A stretch of DNA of 48,187 nucleotides from an uncultured Bacilli bacterium (GCA_947627505.1 CANQWG010000006.1:1-48187), one strand, 5' to 3'. Counted from the stretch's first letter, positions 18,246 to 27,870 are shown. The notes: generated by a model not told the origin, from the letters alone. Translations and numbers: made by a program.

Positions 18246-19118
18246 TCAGTTATTCATTTGTTTTGCAACTTCTTCTGCAAAGTTTTCTTCGCGTTTAGCG
18301 ATTCCTTCACCGACTGCATAACGTACAAATTTTACAACTTGAGCGTTGTGACTCTTCAAGAAATTACCAACTTTATTTCCCGCATCTAGCAAATAGTCTT
18401 GTTCGACTAAAACCGATTCGGCAAAATATTTGTTAACTTTTCCTTGAATAATTTTAGTAATGACTTCTTGCGGTTTACCGGCAAGTTTAGGATCGGACTT
18501 ACTGGCTTCTAATTGAATTTTTGTTTCATTTTCAATCGCTTCAGCAGGAATCTCTTCGGTTGTCACATACGAAGGATTGTTAGCGGCGATATGCATCGCA
18601 ACGCCTTTGGCTAATTCGTCGTCACCGCCAGAAACAAGGGCCAACACCGAAATTTTACCGCCCATATGAATATATGCACCAAAATGCTCAGAAGCTTTTT
18701 TGGTTACGATTTCAAATCTTCTGAAATCAAGTTTTTCACCGATTTTAACGGTGGCATTAGTGAAAAGTTCCGCCGTTAAATCCTTGGCACAATTGATACA
18801 GCCTGGTTTCTTTTCTAAAACTAAGTCAGCTACATCTACCACCAATTTTTTGAAATCATCGCTTTTGGCAACAAAATCTGTTTCACTGTTAATTTCAAGA
18901 ATGACGGCTTCATCACCTTTGGCGACAACATAAGTCAAACCTTCAGCAGCAATACGCGAAGCCTTTTTGGCCGCTTTGGCAATACCTTTTTCACGAAGCC
19001 ATTCGCAAGCCTTTTCAACATCGCAATCGGTTTCCAATAAGGCTTTCTTGCAATCAAGCATTCCAGCCCCGGTGCGATCACGTAAAACTTTAATTAATTC
19101 AATAATATCGCTGGCCAT
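18246..19118 (-). CDS. tsf: translation elongation factor Ts
   Basis: Guanine-nucleotide exchange factor for EF-Tu. At 290 residues it is normal for Firmicutes. The N-terminal UBA-like module has LRDRTGAGMLDCKKAL, the core begins at about 55 with EGLTYV and INSETDFVAKSDDF, and MHIAANNPSYV marks the second core half. It starts 3 nt after the rpsB stop, the usual rpsB-tsf pair, and is closed by the terminator at 18217-18240. Confidence 0.97.
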   Translation of the reverse strand: MASDIIELIKVLRDRTGAGMLDCKKALLETDCDVEKACEWLREKGIAKAAKKASRIAAEGLTYVVAKGDEAVILEINSETDFVAKSDDFKKLVVDVADLVLEKKPGCINCAKDLTAELFTNATVKIGEKLDFRRFEIVTKKASEHFGAYIHMGGKISVLALVSGGDDELAKGVAMHIAANNPSYVTTEEIPAEAIENETKIQLEASKSDPKLAGKPQEVITKIIQGKVNKYFAESVLVEQDYLLDAGNKVGNFLKSHNAQVVKFVRYAVGEGIAKREENFAEEVAKQMNN

Positions 19119-19121
19119 AGT

Positions 19122-20258
19122 TTACTCCTTATCTTCTACTACTTCCGCTGCCGCTTCTTCTTTTTTCTCTTCTTTCACTGCTTCTTTAGCGGGTTCTTTA
19201 GTAGCTTTTTTTCTAGTCTTTTTAACTTTGACCTCTTCTTGAACGGGTTCTTCCGGTTTAACTTCTTCTTTTACTTCTTCAGCTGGTTTTTCTTCTTGAA
19301 CTTTTTGAGTTTTTTCAACCGGTTTTTTAAATGGTTTACGAGATGGTTTTTTCTTACCTTGTTGAGCATCTTCACGCGCTTTTTGACGAATTTGTTTTAA
19401 TTCTTCGGCGCGATCGGCTTGTTCAAGAGCAACTTCCATAGAAACTTCATCTTCAGGATTGACATTGTAAGCAGTGATGGTTTGACCACCTTTAGCTTCA
19501 ACGACGGCATCCGCCATTAAACCAACGATAAGTCTTACCGCGCGAACCGCATCATCATTCGACGGGATCACATAATCGACCAAATCCGGATCACAGTTAG
19601 TATCGACAATACCGAAAACCGGAATCCGCAATTTACGAGCTTCGCTTACCGCATTGTGTTCCAAGCGAGGATCAACGACAAATAAAGCATTTGGAATCTT
19701 TCTCATGGATTTAATGCCATCGAGATTCTTCAATAATTTTTCTTTTTCTTTTCTCAATAAAATCGCTTCTTTTTTAGGAAGAACGTCGTACGATCCGTCA
19801 TCTTCCATCGCTTCTAATTTATTGAGATATTTAATTCTTTTTTGAATAGTTTTAAAGTTGGTGAGAGTTCCACCCAACCAACGGGTTACCACATAGAATG
19901 ATCCAGAACGTAACGCTTCTTCTTGAATAATTTCTTGACATTGTTTTTTAGTGCCGACAAAGAGCACCTTTCCACCATCAAGGACAATTTTCTTTAAAGC
20001 CAAGTATGCTTCTTGAATCTTTTGAGCACTTTTGACTAAATCGATAATGTGAATTCCGTTCTTATTAGCATAGATGTATTTTTCCATCTTCGGATTCCAT
20101 CTACGTGTTTGATGACCGAAATGTACACCTGCTTCAAGCAGGGCTTTGGTTGAAACAATCGCATCTTCTTCACTATGAACGACTGTTTCCATGATGTTGT
20201 CGGAAGCCACTTCTTCTTTGGCTTCTTCTTCGACTAAGACTTCTTGTTCTTCACTCAT
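19122..20258 (-). CDS. rpsB: 30S ribosomal protein S2 with long N- and C-terminal extensions
   Basis: Small-subunit protein, 378 residues against about 230-260 in most bacteria. The conserved core runs from about 35 ([20 protein letters not shown]) to about 257 ([13 protein letters not shown]). Before it are 34 acidic residues; after it about 120 lysine/glutamate-rich, proline- and alanine-punctuated residues that look disordered. The start is supported by AAAGGAGGA immediately upstream, so the N-terminal extension is real. Charged C-terminal tails on S2 occur in some Mollicutes-related lineages. A promoter at 20382-20410 and a structured leader precede it. Confidence 0.95.
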   Translation of the reverse strand: MSEEQEVLVEEEAKEEVASDNIMETVVHSEEDAIVSTKALLEAGVHFGHQTRRWNPKMEKYIYANKNGIHIIDLVKSAQKIQEAYLALKKIVLDGGKVLFVGTKKQCQEIIQEEALRSGSFYVVTRWLGGTLTNFKTIQKRIKYLNKLEAMEDDGSYDVLPKKEAILLRKEKEKLLKNLDGIKSMRKIPNALFVVDPRLEHNAVSEARKLRIPVFGIVDTNCDPDLVDYVIPSNDDAVRAVRLIVGLMADAVVEAKGGQTITAYNVNPEDEVSMEVALEQADRAEELKQIRQKAREDAQQGKKKPSRKPFKKPVEKTQKVQEEKPAEEVKEEVKPEEPVQEEVKVKKTRKKATKEPAKEAVKEEKKEEAAAEVVEDKE

Positions 20259-20376
20259 TTTTTGAGTTCCTCCTTTTGTTATTTACCTCTTTCACTTCGA
20301 ACAACAACCCTAAAGATATTTTCTTTAGACGTGGCGGTTGAATCCATGAAATGTGTTGTCTCTCTAAGCGAGAGCC
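20259..20376 (-). promoter_or_regulatory. structured 5' leader of rpsB-tsf mRNA
   Basis: About 115 nt lie between the likely transcription start and the rpsB ATG. On the minus strand the leader holds CTCTCGCTTAGAGAG (stem-loop), and a longer stem built from CTAAAG...CTTTAG, with CAACC/GGTTG flanking it. Such leaders commonly bind the encoded ribosomal protein for feedback control; an S2-binding role here is inference. Confidence 0.5.
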
Positions 20377-20381
20377 ATATA

Positions 20382-20410
20382 ATTTTAGCATAGGCTTGCC
20401 ATTTTAACAA
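20382..20410 (-). promoter_or_regulatory. rpsB promoter
   Basis: TTGTTA (20405-20410) and TAAAAT (20382-20387) on the minus strand with a 17-bp spacer; no other good promoter lies in the 180 bp between xerC and rpsB. Confidence 0.75.
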
Positions 20411-20440
20411 CAACTTTTTGCCGATAATTTCCTATTTTGC

Positions 20441-21361
20441 TTAATTTTTTTCTTGTTTTTTAGCCCTTGGAAAGCTTATATCATAAATCTTTTTCATTTG
20501 TTCCAAAGAGACATGCGTATAAATCTGTGTGGTTGATAAAGATTCGTGTCCTAAAATCTCTTGAATCGTTTTTAAATCTGCACCTTGATTCAACATGTGT
20601 GTGGCAAAACTATGGCGAAATTTATGTGGGTGTAATTTTAAATAAACCCCTGTTTTCTTTTCAATCGAATGAAGAATATACTCTACTCCACGCGACGTAA
20701 GCTGTTCACCATGATCATTTAAAAAAACATAATTTATTTTATTCGTTGTTTGATTTTTGTTTAATAATTTTTTCCTTACGTCTTCAAGATAATTATTCAA
20801 AGACTTAAGCGCGCTTTGTGAAATGGGTACTAGTCGTTCCTTGTCGCGTTTGCCGATAACACGCATAAACCGCTCCCGAAAATTTATATCTTGCAAAGTC
20901 AAAGAAGTTAATTCGCTGACTCTTAATCCAGAAGCAAACAATAATTCAATTATGGCCTGATCCCGATCTTTTAAAAAATCATCACGTTCACTATTAGCCC
21001 TAAACAATTGATCTATTTCATTTAAATACATAAAATCCGGAAGATTTTTATCGGTTTTCGGTTTCACGATATTAAGAAAAGGATTCATATCAATATAGTT
21101 TTTTTTAACCAACCATTCAAAAAATTGCTTTAAAGCCGTAATTTTTCGTTGCAAAGAACGTTTTGAAATTCCTTTTGTGACTTCATATCGCATGTAATTT
21201 CTAATCAAAGTTTTATCTATTTGTTTAAGAGTATAATTCTCATCATTAGCATATTTTAAAAATTGTTCCACATCAATTCTGTATGCGTCAATCGTATGAG
21301 GCGAGTATTGCTTCTGTTGGCCTAAATATATATTGAAATAATCGTTTAAAATCTTACTCAT
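20441..21361 (-). CDS. xerC: tyrosine recombinase XerC-like
   Basis: Site-specific recombinase, usually for resolving chromosome dimers at dif. The 306 residues comprise an N-terminal SAM-like domain (about 1-95) and the catalytic domain with R147 (ASGLRVSEL), K171, H246-x-x-R249 (HPHKFRH), H272 (LGHESLSTTQ) and the nucleophile Y281 (IYTHV). All catalytic residues are present. Its start overlaps trmFO by 8 nt. The position between trmFO and rpsB is the standard one for chromosomal XerC, so it is not a mobile-element integrase. Confidence 0.94.
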   Translation of the reverse strand: MSKILNDYFNIYLGQQKQYSPHTIDAYRIDVEQFLKYANDENYTLKQIDKTLIRNYMRYEVTKGISKRSLQRKITALKQFFEWLVKKNYIDMNPFLNIVKPKTDKNLPDFMYLNEIDQLFRANSERDDFLKDRDQAIIELLFASGLRVSELTSLTLQDINFRERFMRVIGKRDKERLVPISQSALKSLNNYLEDVRKKLLNKNQTTNKINYVFLNDHGEQLTSRGVEYILHSIEKKTGVYLKLHPHKFRHSFATHMLNQGADLKTIQEILGHESLSTTQIYTHVSLEQMKKIYDISFPRAKKQEKN

Positions 21362-22637
21362 TCAAGAACTCCTTTAAAGCTGCAATGGCTCTTTGAGATG
21401 CGATTTCTTTGTCTTTAGGGCAATTGTAAACTATTCCAAAATTAGCATTCATCGGCGCAAAATTTTTAGCTGAAGTCTTCATTAAATAATTGATCAAGGA
21501 ACCACACATCGTCTCTAAGGGAAAATCGCGCATCGGTTTATTTTTTAATCTTCTTTCAAGATGAAAAGCCGCGATAAGTCCGCTCATCGCCGATTCAACA
21601 TATCCTTCCACTCCGGATAATTGTCCTCCGATAAAAATATCAGGATCACACTTTAAAGATAAATCGCTGTTTAAAACTTTAGGAGCACAAATAAAAGTAT
21701 TACGATGCATTAAACCATAACGATAAAACTCGGCTTTTTCTAACCCCGGAATCAAGCGAAAAACTCGTCGTTGTTCGCCATAAGTAAGATTGGTTTGAAA
21801 ACCGACCATATTATAAAGCGAGGCTGAAGCGTTGTCTTGACGCAATTGCAATACCGCATAAGGTCTTATTCCATCTTTTTCAAGTCCCATCGGTTTTAAA
21901 GGACCATATCGTAATGTTTTTTCGCCCCGTTTAGCCATCACTTCAATGGGCATACAGCCTTCGAAAACCTTATCAAAATCATGTAGTGACGCTACTTGAG
22001 CGTTTATTAATTCGGAATAAAATTTTTCATATTGTTCTTTGGTAAAAGGGCAATTTATATAAGAATCGTCCCCTTGATTATAGCGGGATTTTCGATAGCA
22101 AATATTCATGTCCAATGAATCATAAGCGATAATCGGTGCTGCCGCATCATAAAAAAACAGCGGTTCTTCTCCGATTTTATTTTGAAGAGCTTTTATTAAA
22201 TTGTCGCTAGTCAAAGGTCCGGTACAAATAAGGTTATATCCTTCTTTAAAATCCTTGACTTCTTCTTCGTAAATTGTGATCATCGGTTCACTTTTTATTT
22301 TTTCAGTCAAATATGCAGCAAAACGTTCGCGATCGACTGATAAAGCGTTACCCGAAGGAACTTTATTTGTTTCAGCCGCTTCCATCGTTAAAGAACCTAA
22401 AAGCCGTAATTCTTCTTTTAAAAGTCCACACGCATTATCTAACCGATTACTTTTTAAAGAATTTGAACAAACCAGTTCTCCAAAATTGTCGCTATGATGC
22501 GCGGGACTTTTAGTATGCGGCTTTTGTTCAAACAAATTTACTTTAAAGCCATGACGGGCTAAATAATAACTTGCTTCAACACCCGCCAAACCGGCGCCTA
22601 TCACATTAATCGTTTTCTGTTCCATATTCTTCCTCAA
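21354..22637 (-). CDS. trmFO: tRNA (uracil-54-C5)-methyltransferase, folate/FAD-dependent
   Basis: Makes 5-methyluridine at position 54 of tRNA using methylenetetrahydrofolate and FAD. The 427 residues open with the FAD fold VIGAGLAGVEASYYLARHG, then KSPAHHSDNFGELVCSNSLK, and the C-terminal GGQLSGVEGYVESAMSGL with TxMGAL-like MCGSL. It follows topA (terminator at 22659-22685 between them) and is coupled to xerC. The usual start is the second ATG (MEQKTINVIG, five codons in at 22625) or the first; both leave the FAD motif whole. Confidence 0.96.
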   Translation of the reverse strand: MRKNMEQKTINVIGAGLAGVEASYYLARHGFKVNLFEQKPHTKSPAHHSDNFGELVCSNSLKSNRLDNACGLLKEELRLLGSLTMEAAETNKVPSGNALSVDRERFAAYLTEKIKSEPMITIYEEEVKDFKEGYNLICTGPLTSDNLIKALQNKIGEEPLFFYDAAAPIIAYDSLDMNICYRKSRYNQGDDSYINCPFTKEQYEKFYSELINAQVASLHDFDKVFEGCMPIEVMAKRGEKTLRYGPLKPMGLEKDGIRPYAVLQLRQDNASASLYNMVGFQTNLTYGEQRRVFRLIPGLEKAEFYRYGLMHRNTFICAPKVLNSDLSLKCDPDIFIGGQLSGVEGYVESAMSGLIAAFHLERRLKNKPMRDFPLETMCGSLINYLMKTSAKNFAPMNANFGIVYNCPKDKEIASQRAIAALKEFLNE

Positions 22638-22658
22638 AAACCATTATAGCATCTATCA

Positions 22659-22685
22659 TAAAAAAACAGGATGATTTCCTGTTTT
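22659..22685 (-). terminator. terminator after topA
   Basis: AAAACAGGA (22663-22671) pairs with TCCTGTTTT (22677-22685); the minus strand runs into TTTTTTTATG. Located between topA and trmFO. Confidence 0.85.
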
Positions 22686-22692
22686 GATTTTT

Positions 22693-24753
22693 TTATTTTT
22701 TTATCGATTCTGTATAACGGCATTTTGGAAAATTAGAGCAAGCGATAAAATCACTTTTTTTACCAACTCCTTTGCGAATCAGCAAAGTGCCACCGCATTT
22801 AGGACACACGCGATTTTCGATTTCAATCGGCTTGTCCTTTTCAATATAGTTACATTGAGGATAACCGCTGCAACCATAAAATTCGCCTCTTTTTGATTTG
22901 CGGAGAACCAATGGTTTTCCACATTTTGGACAAAGTTTATCTTCATTAATTTGCGGTTGCTCTTTTTCTTCTTTTTTTACATAGTGACATTCAGGGTATC
23001 CAGAACAAGCGATAAACACCCCAAATCTTGAAGATTTCAATTCCAAATCTTTGCCACAAACTGGGCACTTGCCATAAGATTCAATCCAAGTTTCACTAGC
23101 ATTTTCATAAAGTTTTTGAAATGAACTATAAAATTGATTAAGCAACGTCAATCGAGAAGAAGAACCCTCAACGATGTTATCTAATAAAGTCTCCATCTTC
23201 GCGGTAAATTTTTCATCCATAAAAGTCGGAAAATATTTTTCAAGTCGATCAGTGGTGAGCATTCCTTGTTTTGAGGGAATCAAAGCACCATTTTCGGCTT
23301 TGATATATTCGCGTTTATATAATGTCGAAATCGTCGAAGCGTAAGTTGACGGTCTTCCAATACCGACTTCTTCCATCGTTTTTACAAGACGCGCTTCAGT
23401 AAATCTTGAGGGAGCTTTCGTAAAATGTTGTTCTTTGACAAATTCATCGACATCGTAAGTCAAGCCTTCTTTAAACTCCGGCAAAGATTTCGTGTCATCT
23501 TCTTCTAGATTATAGATTTTTGTAAAGCCATCGAAAACTAGAACCGAGCCGTCGGTTTTAAACTCATAATCTTTATTAGTGAGTTTTACTGAAGTGCTTT
23601 CATCAATTCTAGGTGCCATTAACGAAGCTAAGGCGCGATTATAAATAAGGGTATAAAGATTGTATAAATCCCGAGACAAATATTCTTTCATTTTTGAAGG
23701 AGTATTCAATAAAGAAGTCGGTCTTATCGCTTCGTGAGCATCTTGCACTTGACCTTTTTGACTTTTACGAATCTTAGCGTGGCCGAGATATTGTTTACCA
23801 TATTCATTTTCAATGAATTCATTAGCGCTATTTATAAATTCGGGAGATAAACGAACCGAATCAGTTCTCATATAAGTGATAAGTCCTGTAGTTTCAGAAC
23901 CTAATTCGATTCCTTCGTATAATTTTTGAGCCAACAACGATGTCTTAGCCGTTGAGAATTTGTATCGATTATAAGCCTCTTGTTGCAAAGTAGAGGTCGT
24001 AAAAGGAGGTTTGGATTCAATCTTTTTGATTGTTTTTTTAACTTGACTACAAACGAAAGTGCGTGGCAAATCAGTTAAAATCTCATTTGCTTCCGCTTCA
24101 TTTTTAATCTTGAGATCTTTATCGGCTTTCTTATCGAGTTTAGCGGTAAATAACTTATTATTAAAAGAGGCTTCAATAGTCCAATATTCTTCTGGAACAA
24201 AAGACTGTACTTCTTTTTCACGGTCGGTAATAAGCTTTAAGGCCACCGATTGAACCCTTCCTGCTGAAATCGAACCGATCTTCCTTTTGAGCATAGTCGA
24301 TAATTTAAAGCCCATAATGCGATCGATTATTCGCCTTGTTTCTTGACTTGACACTAAATTCAAGTCGATGGTTCGCGGTTTATCGAGAGCTTTCATAATG
24401 GCAGGTTTGGTAATTTCGTGAAACTCGAGACGTTTAGTGTTTTTTACATCGAGATTCAAGACTTCCGCTAAATGCCACGATATCGCTTCACCTTCACGGT
24501 CAGGGTCGGTTGCTAAGATGATTTCATCTGCCTTTTTAGCTTCCTTTTTCAATGAAGCCACGACTCTTTTTTTATCTTCGCTAACTATATATGTAGGTTT
24601 AAAATCATGTTCGATATCAACGCCAAGTCCGCCTTGACCCGTAGTCGATAAATCACGAATATGTCCGTATGAAGCCATCACTTTGTAATCGGAACCTAAA
24701 TATTTTTCGATCGTGTGACTTTTAGCAGGTGATTCAACAATGACAAGTTTCAT
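22693..24753 (-). CDS. topA: DNA topoisomerase I
   Basis: Type IA topoisomerase relaxing negative supercoils. The 686 residues start with the Toprim domain (VIVESPAKSHTIEKYLG; DPDREGE at 83-89), then the cleavage/strand-passage core with catalytic Y294 (GLITYMRTDS), and three C-terminal four-cysteine zinc ribbons, each of the form CPxCG...C(S)xxPxC, from about residue 570 onward. RBS AGGAGGAG-like (CCTCCT at 24755-24765 on plus) precedes the ATG. Follows dprA. Confidence 0.98.
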   Translation of the reverse strand: MKLVIVESPAKSHTIEKYLGSDYKVMASYGHIRDLSTTGQGGLGVDIEHDFKPTYIVSEDKKRVVASLKKEAKKADEIILATDPDREGEAISWHLAEVLNLDVKNTKRLEFHEITKPAIMKALDKPRTIDLNLVSSQETRRIIDRIMGFKLSTMLKRKIGSISAGRVQSVALKLITDREKEVQSFVPEEYWTIEASFNNKLFTAKLDKKADKDLKIKNEAEANEILTDLPRTFVCSQVKKTIKKIESKPPFTTSTLQQEAYNRYKFSTAKTSLLAQKLYEGIELGSETTGLITYMRTDSVRLSPEFINSANEFIENEYGKQYLGHAKIRKSQKGQVQDAHEAIRPTSLLNTPSKMKEYLSRDLYNLYTLIYNRALASLMAPRIDESTSVKLTNKDYEFKTDGSVLVFDGFTKIYNLEEDDTKSLPEFKEGLTYDVDEFVKEQHFTKAPSRFTEARLVKTMEEVGIGRPSTYASTISTLYKREYIKAENGALIPSKQGMLTTDRLEKYFPTFMDEKFTAKMETLLDNIVEGSSSRLTLLNQFYSSFQKLYENASETWIESYGKCPVCGKDLELKSSRFGVFIACSGYPECHYVKKEEKEQPQINEDKLCPKCGKPLVLRKSKRGEFYGCSGYPQCNYIEKDKPIEIENRVCPKCGGTLLIRKGVGKKSDFIACSNFPKCRYTESIKK

Positions 24754-24871
24754 TATTACTCCTCCTAACTTCTAATAAATTTAATCATCTAATAAAGCAT
24801 TGTCAAGTGTAATAGAACGACTTTTTTTCGACAAAATCTCTTTATTATTAAAGATAATAATAAAAAAATTT

Positions 24872-25645
24872 TTAATGAAATTCAGATAATATCTCATGAC
24901 CGGAGCAAATGAGGATTGCTCCTTCTTTAATAAGGCGATTGCAAATCGAATTGTCAAATATCGATGATGGCACGCAAAAGATATCGCGACCACTTTCAAG
25001 GCCATAATTGATTGTGGAAATCGTTCCTGACTTTGGCTTAGCTTCAACAACCACAATTCCGGCCGCTAATCCGGCGATAATGCGATTCCGCATCGGAAAA
25101 GAATCTTTTACATATGCATTTTGCGGAGGATATTCACTTAGTATTAAACCTTCTTCGGTTAATCTTTGATATAAACTTAAATTATCTTGAGGATAGCAAT
25201 AATCAATACCCGTTCCTAAAACAGCGATAGTATAACCATCTTCCTCTAAAGCAGTTTGATGCGCGATGGCGTCGATTCCTCGAGCCATTCCCGAAACAAT
25301 AACCACTTCCTCCTCTTCAATTAATTCTTTAACAATTTTCTTCGCAGCTTTTTTACCATACGAAGAAGCGTTACGAGAACCGATTACCGCTAATCGCGGA
25401 CTAAGATTAAGCAATTCGACTCTCCCTCGATAAAATAACACAAATGGTGGTTTTGAAACATTCTTCAACGACACCGGATATAAATCATCGATTAAAGTAA
25501 AGTAAGATTCATGACAACTTTCAATCAATTCGCGTGCTATGCTTTCCTCGATTCTTTCTTTGCGTTTCAAGCAATCGTAAATCGCATCCCAATTACCATG
25601 ATGCTTAAGTGAATAATATAGAAGAATTTCTTGAAAAGTCAGCAT
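24872..25645 (-). CDS. dprA: DNA processing protein DprA/Smf, short form
   Basis: Loads RecA onto incoming single-stranded DNA in transformation. The 257 residues contain the N-terminal helical region (1-60) and the Rossmann-like DNA-binding core (LAVIGSRNASSYGKKAAKKI, VSGMARGIDAIAHQTAL, LGTGIDYCYPQDN, SEYPPQ, FPMRNRIIAGL, VVEAKPKSGTI). The C-terminal winged-helix (DML1) domain of longer forms is absent; the protein ends soon after the core. Its RBS lies in the right arm of a hairpin (25648-25678). Position between rnhB and topA is standard. Confidence 0.94.
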   Translation of the reverse strand: MLTFQEILLYYSLKHHGNWDAIYDCLKRKERIEESIARELIESCHESYFTLIDDLYPVSLKNVSKPPFVLFYRGRVELLNLSPRLAVIGSRNASSYGKKAAKKIVKELIEEEEVVIVSGMARGIDAIAHQTALEEDGYTIAVLGTGIDYCYPQDNLSLYQRLTEEGLILSEYPPQNAYVKDSFPMRNRIIAGLAAGIVVVEAKPKSGTISTINYGLESGRDIFCVPSSIFDNSICNRLIKEGAILICSGHEILSEFH

Positions 25646-25647
25646 AT

Positions 25648-25678
25648 AAAAAACCTCCTCATTAAATAAATAAGGAGA
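25648..25678 (-). promoter_or_regulatory. hairpin covering the dprA ribosome-binding site
   Basis: On the minus strand CTCCTTATT and AATGAGGAG pair (one bulge each side possible) around a 5-nt loop, followed by G and six T, and only then by the dprA ATG. GAGGAGG in the right arm is the dprA RBS. The element could end rnhB transcripts and also hide the dprA RBS. Regulation is inference. Confidence 0.6.
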
Positions 25679-25691
25679 TTTGAAATAATTT

Positions 25692-26312
25692 TTAAAATAA
25701 TGGGATTTTTTGGTGCAATTCTTTTACCGGTCCATAAGAATAGCGATAAACACCCTCAATTGGCCCGTATTTTTGCAATGCCGAAAGATGTTCTTTGGTT
25801 GGATATCCTTTATGTTTAGCAAATCCATATTGAGGATATGTTCGATCAAGTTCAATCATAATATCATCACGAGTAACTTTAGCTAAAATACTCGCCGCCG
25901 CGATAGATAAAGCCTTGGCATCACCTTTAATGATATTCTCTTGAGGAATCGTAATATTTTTAAGCGGCATCGCATCCGTCAAAATATAATCCGGTTTTAC
26001 TTGAAGACGTTTTACCGATTCAAACATCGCCAAACGACTAGCTTCATAGATGTTGATTTCATCGATTTTTTTCGGAGAAATAATGGTAATTTCGTAAGCG
26101 ATGGCATTTTCTTTTATTTCTTGAAAGAGCTTGCGCCTTTTTTTATCCGATAATTTTTTTGAATCATCGATTTCATCATTGCGATAATTTTTGTCAAATA
26201 TAACCGCCGCCGCGACCACCGGTCCTGCTAGAGGGCCACGCCCAGCTTCATCACATCCGGCGATATACGTATATCCTTTTTTATAAAGAGCACGCTCATA
26301 ATCAAGACTCAT
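25692..26312 (-). CDS. rnhB: ribonuclease HII
   Basis: Removes RNA from RNA-DNA hybrids and single ribonucleotides from DNA. Motif CDEAGRGPLAGPVVAAAVI carries the first catalytic D and E, DDSKKLS follows, and the later catalytic D is in YILTDAM; KHKGYPTKEHLSAL closes the core. An upstream in-frame ATG (26340-26342) exists, but the ATG at 26312 has GAGG at the right distance and gives the normal start MSLDYERAL; it overlaps rbgA by 11 nt. Length 206 residues. Confidence 0.95.
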   Translation of the reverse strand: MSLDYERALYKKGYTYIAGCDEAGRGPLAGPVVAAAVIFDKNYRNDEIDDSKKLSDKKRRKLFQEIKENAIAYEITIISPKKIDEINIYEASRLAMFESVKRLQVKPDYILTDAMPLKNITIPQENIIKGDAKALSIAAASILAKVTRDDIMIELDRTYPQYGFAKHKGYPTKEHLSALQKYGPIEGVYRYSYGPVKELHQKIPLF

Positions 26313-27171
26313 AAGGTACCTCATCAAGGACAACTTTAGCAATTAATCCTTCTTTGAATTCTTTTAGTAATAATCGTTCAGCTCGATCATAATCAATTTC
26401 GCCACCTTTTAGCAAAAGGCCGCGACTCTTTGCTATCATTTCCAAAATCGTGTTTTGATCATATGGCTCTTGAAGTGAAATGCCATATCGTGATTCAAGA
26501 TTAGGCATTAAATTCTTAGCGAAAATAACTACAAACAATCTATCTAATAAAACGGTAAGTGGCACATTTTGTTCTTTCATTGAACCAATCAAAGCCAAGT
26601 TAATCGCCGTCAATCGATCTTCATAATGCGGTGGTAAGATACCTGGTGTATCAAGTAACTCCAATTGTTTATCAACTTTGATCCATTGTTGCGCTTTAGT
26701 GTGTCCTGGAGTATTAGCAATAGAGGCGGCGTAACGACCGCTAAGACGATTGATCAAAGTTGATTTACCGACATTGGGAATGCCTAAAATCATCGTTCTT
26801 AGAGGTTGAGGTTTTAATCCTCGAGAACGATAACGATCATTTTTTTCTTGCCCCAATTTTGAAACCTGCAATCTAATTTCTTCGATGTCCTTTTTTTTAG
26901 ACAAATCCGCCAGCACCACTTCGTATCCTTGATTTTGGTAATATTCTTTGAATTGCACTGCAGTTTTTAAATCCGCCAAATCGCTTTTAGACATTACCAA
27001 AAGACGCTTTTTATTAGCAATCAAGCGATTTAAAAAAGGATTCTTACTAGATAAAGGAACTCTGCAATCGACAATCTCAATAACAACATCGATAAGTTTT
27101 AATTTTTCTTCAATCTGCCGTAAGGCTTTTTGCATATGCCCCGGAAACCACTGAACTCCTTTTTGTTGCAT
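26302..27171 (-). CDS. rbgA: ribosome biogenesis GTPase RbgA (YlqF)
   Basis: GTPase for late 50S subunit assembly (L16 incorporation). Circularly permuted: the G4-like SKSDL (about 62) comes before G1 GIPNVGKSTLINRL (about 130-143) and G3 DTPGILPP. A C-terminal helical domain follows (about 200-289). The N-terminus QWFPGHMQKALRQI is the family signature. Length 289 is typical. Downstream of lepB by 9 nt, upstream of rnhB with overlap, as in Bacillus. Confidence 0.97.
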   Translation of the reverse strand: MQQKGVQWFPGHMQKALRQIEEKLKLIDVVIEIVDCRVPLSSKNPFLNRLIANKKRLLVMSKSDLADLKTAVQFKEYYQNQGYEVVLADLSKKKDIEEIRLQVSKLGQEKNDRYRSRGLKPQPLRTMILGIPNVGKSTLINRLSGRYAASIANTPGHTKAQQWIKVDKQLELLDTPGILPPHYEDRLTAINLALIGSMKEQNVPLTVLLDRLFVVIFAKNLMPNLESRYGISLQEPYDQNTILEMIAKSRGLLLKGGEIDYDRAERLLLKEFKEGLIAKVVLDEVPYES

Positions 27172-27180
27172 AACTAATAC

Positions 27181-27807
27181 CTAAAAAAACATCCACGAAC
27201 GATACTCTTTCGTCCCACTTCTACAAGTTTTATTTTCAAGATCAACTTCACATTTGCCAAATATAACTTTTAAAACACCTGTAATTTGATCACTTTTGAC
27301 AATTCCGACGGCTCCTCTAGAATCCATCGAATTACCACGATTATCACCCATGACAAAATATTCTTCCTCTCCAAGTTTCAAGCCTTGAAGAAATAACTCA
27401 CTTCCACGATATTCATAAGAATATGTTAATCTTTTATTAACTTCGCTCAAAAAAAATTGTTCAGTCTTTATTTCGTTAATGTATAAATCACCATTTTGGG
27501 GGTCAATTCTCATTGTTTCATTTGGTAGTCCAATCACTCTTTTAACTAAAAGACGTTCCTTGTCATTAGTATTGTCTTGGTATTTAAAAGTGATGATTTG
27601 AAACCGAGAAATACTATTTTTAGCCCAAGAAGTTATCTCAATTAAACCAAAATTTCCATCGACCAAAGTATCATTCATTGATGAACCCGAAACGATAACT
27701 TCTTCATACATCAAATTTTTAACAAGAACCGAAGAAGCGACGACAAAAAGTAAAACAAGTAAAACATTGGTAATGATTTTCAAAACTTTCTTGGTTTGAT
27801 CACTCAT
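27181..27807 (-). CDS. lepB: signal peptidase I
   Basis: Membrane-anchored serine protease that removes signal peptides outside the membrane. One N-terminal membrane helix (about 10-32), catalytic S43 (SGSSMNDTL), catalytic lysine K89 (LLVKRVIGLP), then the box GDNRGNSMDSRGAVG. Length 208. It begins a transcription unit running rbgA, rnhB, dprA, topA and is separated from yhaM by a terminator. Confidence 0.95.
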   Translation of the reverse strand: MSDQTKKVLKIITNVLLVLLFVVASSVLVKNLMYEEVIVSGSSMNDTLVDGNFGLIEITSWAKNSISRFQIITFKYQDNTNDKERLLVKRVIGLPNETMRIDPQNGDLYINEIKTEQFFLSEVNKRLTYSYEYRGSELFLQGLKLGEEEYFVMGDNRGNSMDSRGAVGIVKSDQITGVLKVIFGKCEVDLENKTCRSGTKEYRSWMFF

Positions 27808-27870
27808 TTCACTATAACCTCTTTAGATATTATATATCATTTAAAAATAGATACCAAACTTTGTTTTTGG

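Noticed and set aside
20441-21361. Tyrosine recombinase as a sign of a mobile element or hsd shuffling
   Set aside because: Location between trmFO and rpsB is the normal place for chromosomal xerC, and no attachment sites are visible.
24781-25056. 91-residue minus-strand frame overlapping dprA
   Set aside because: Alternative frame inside dprA, which has complete family motifs and RBS.
26313-26342. Longer rnhB start (MLKLSLMRYL...)
   Set aside because: No RBS and deep in rbgA; the ATG at 26312 has GAGG and the family N-terminus.
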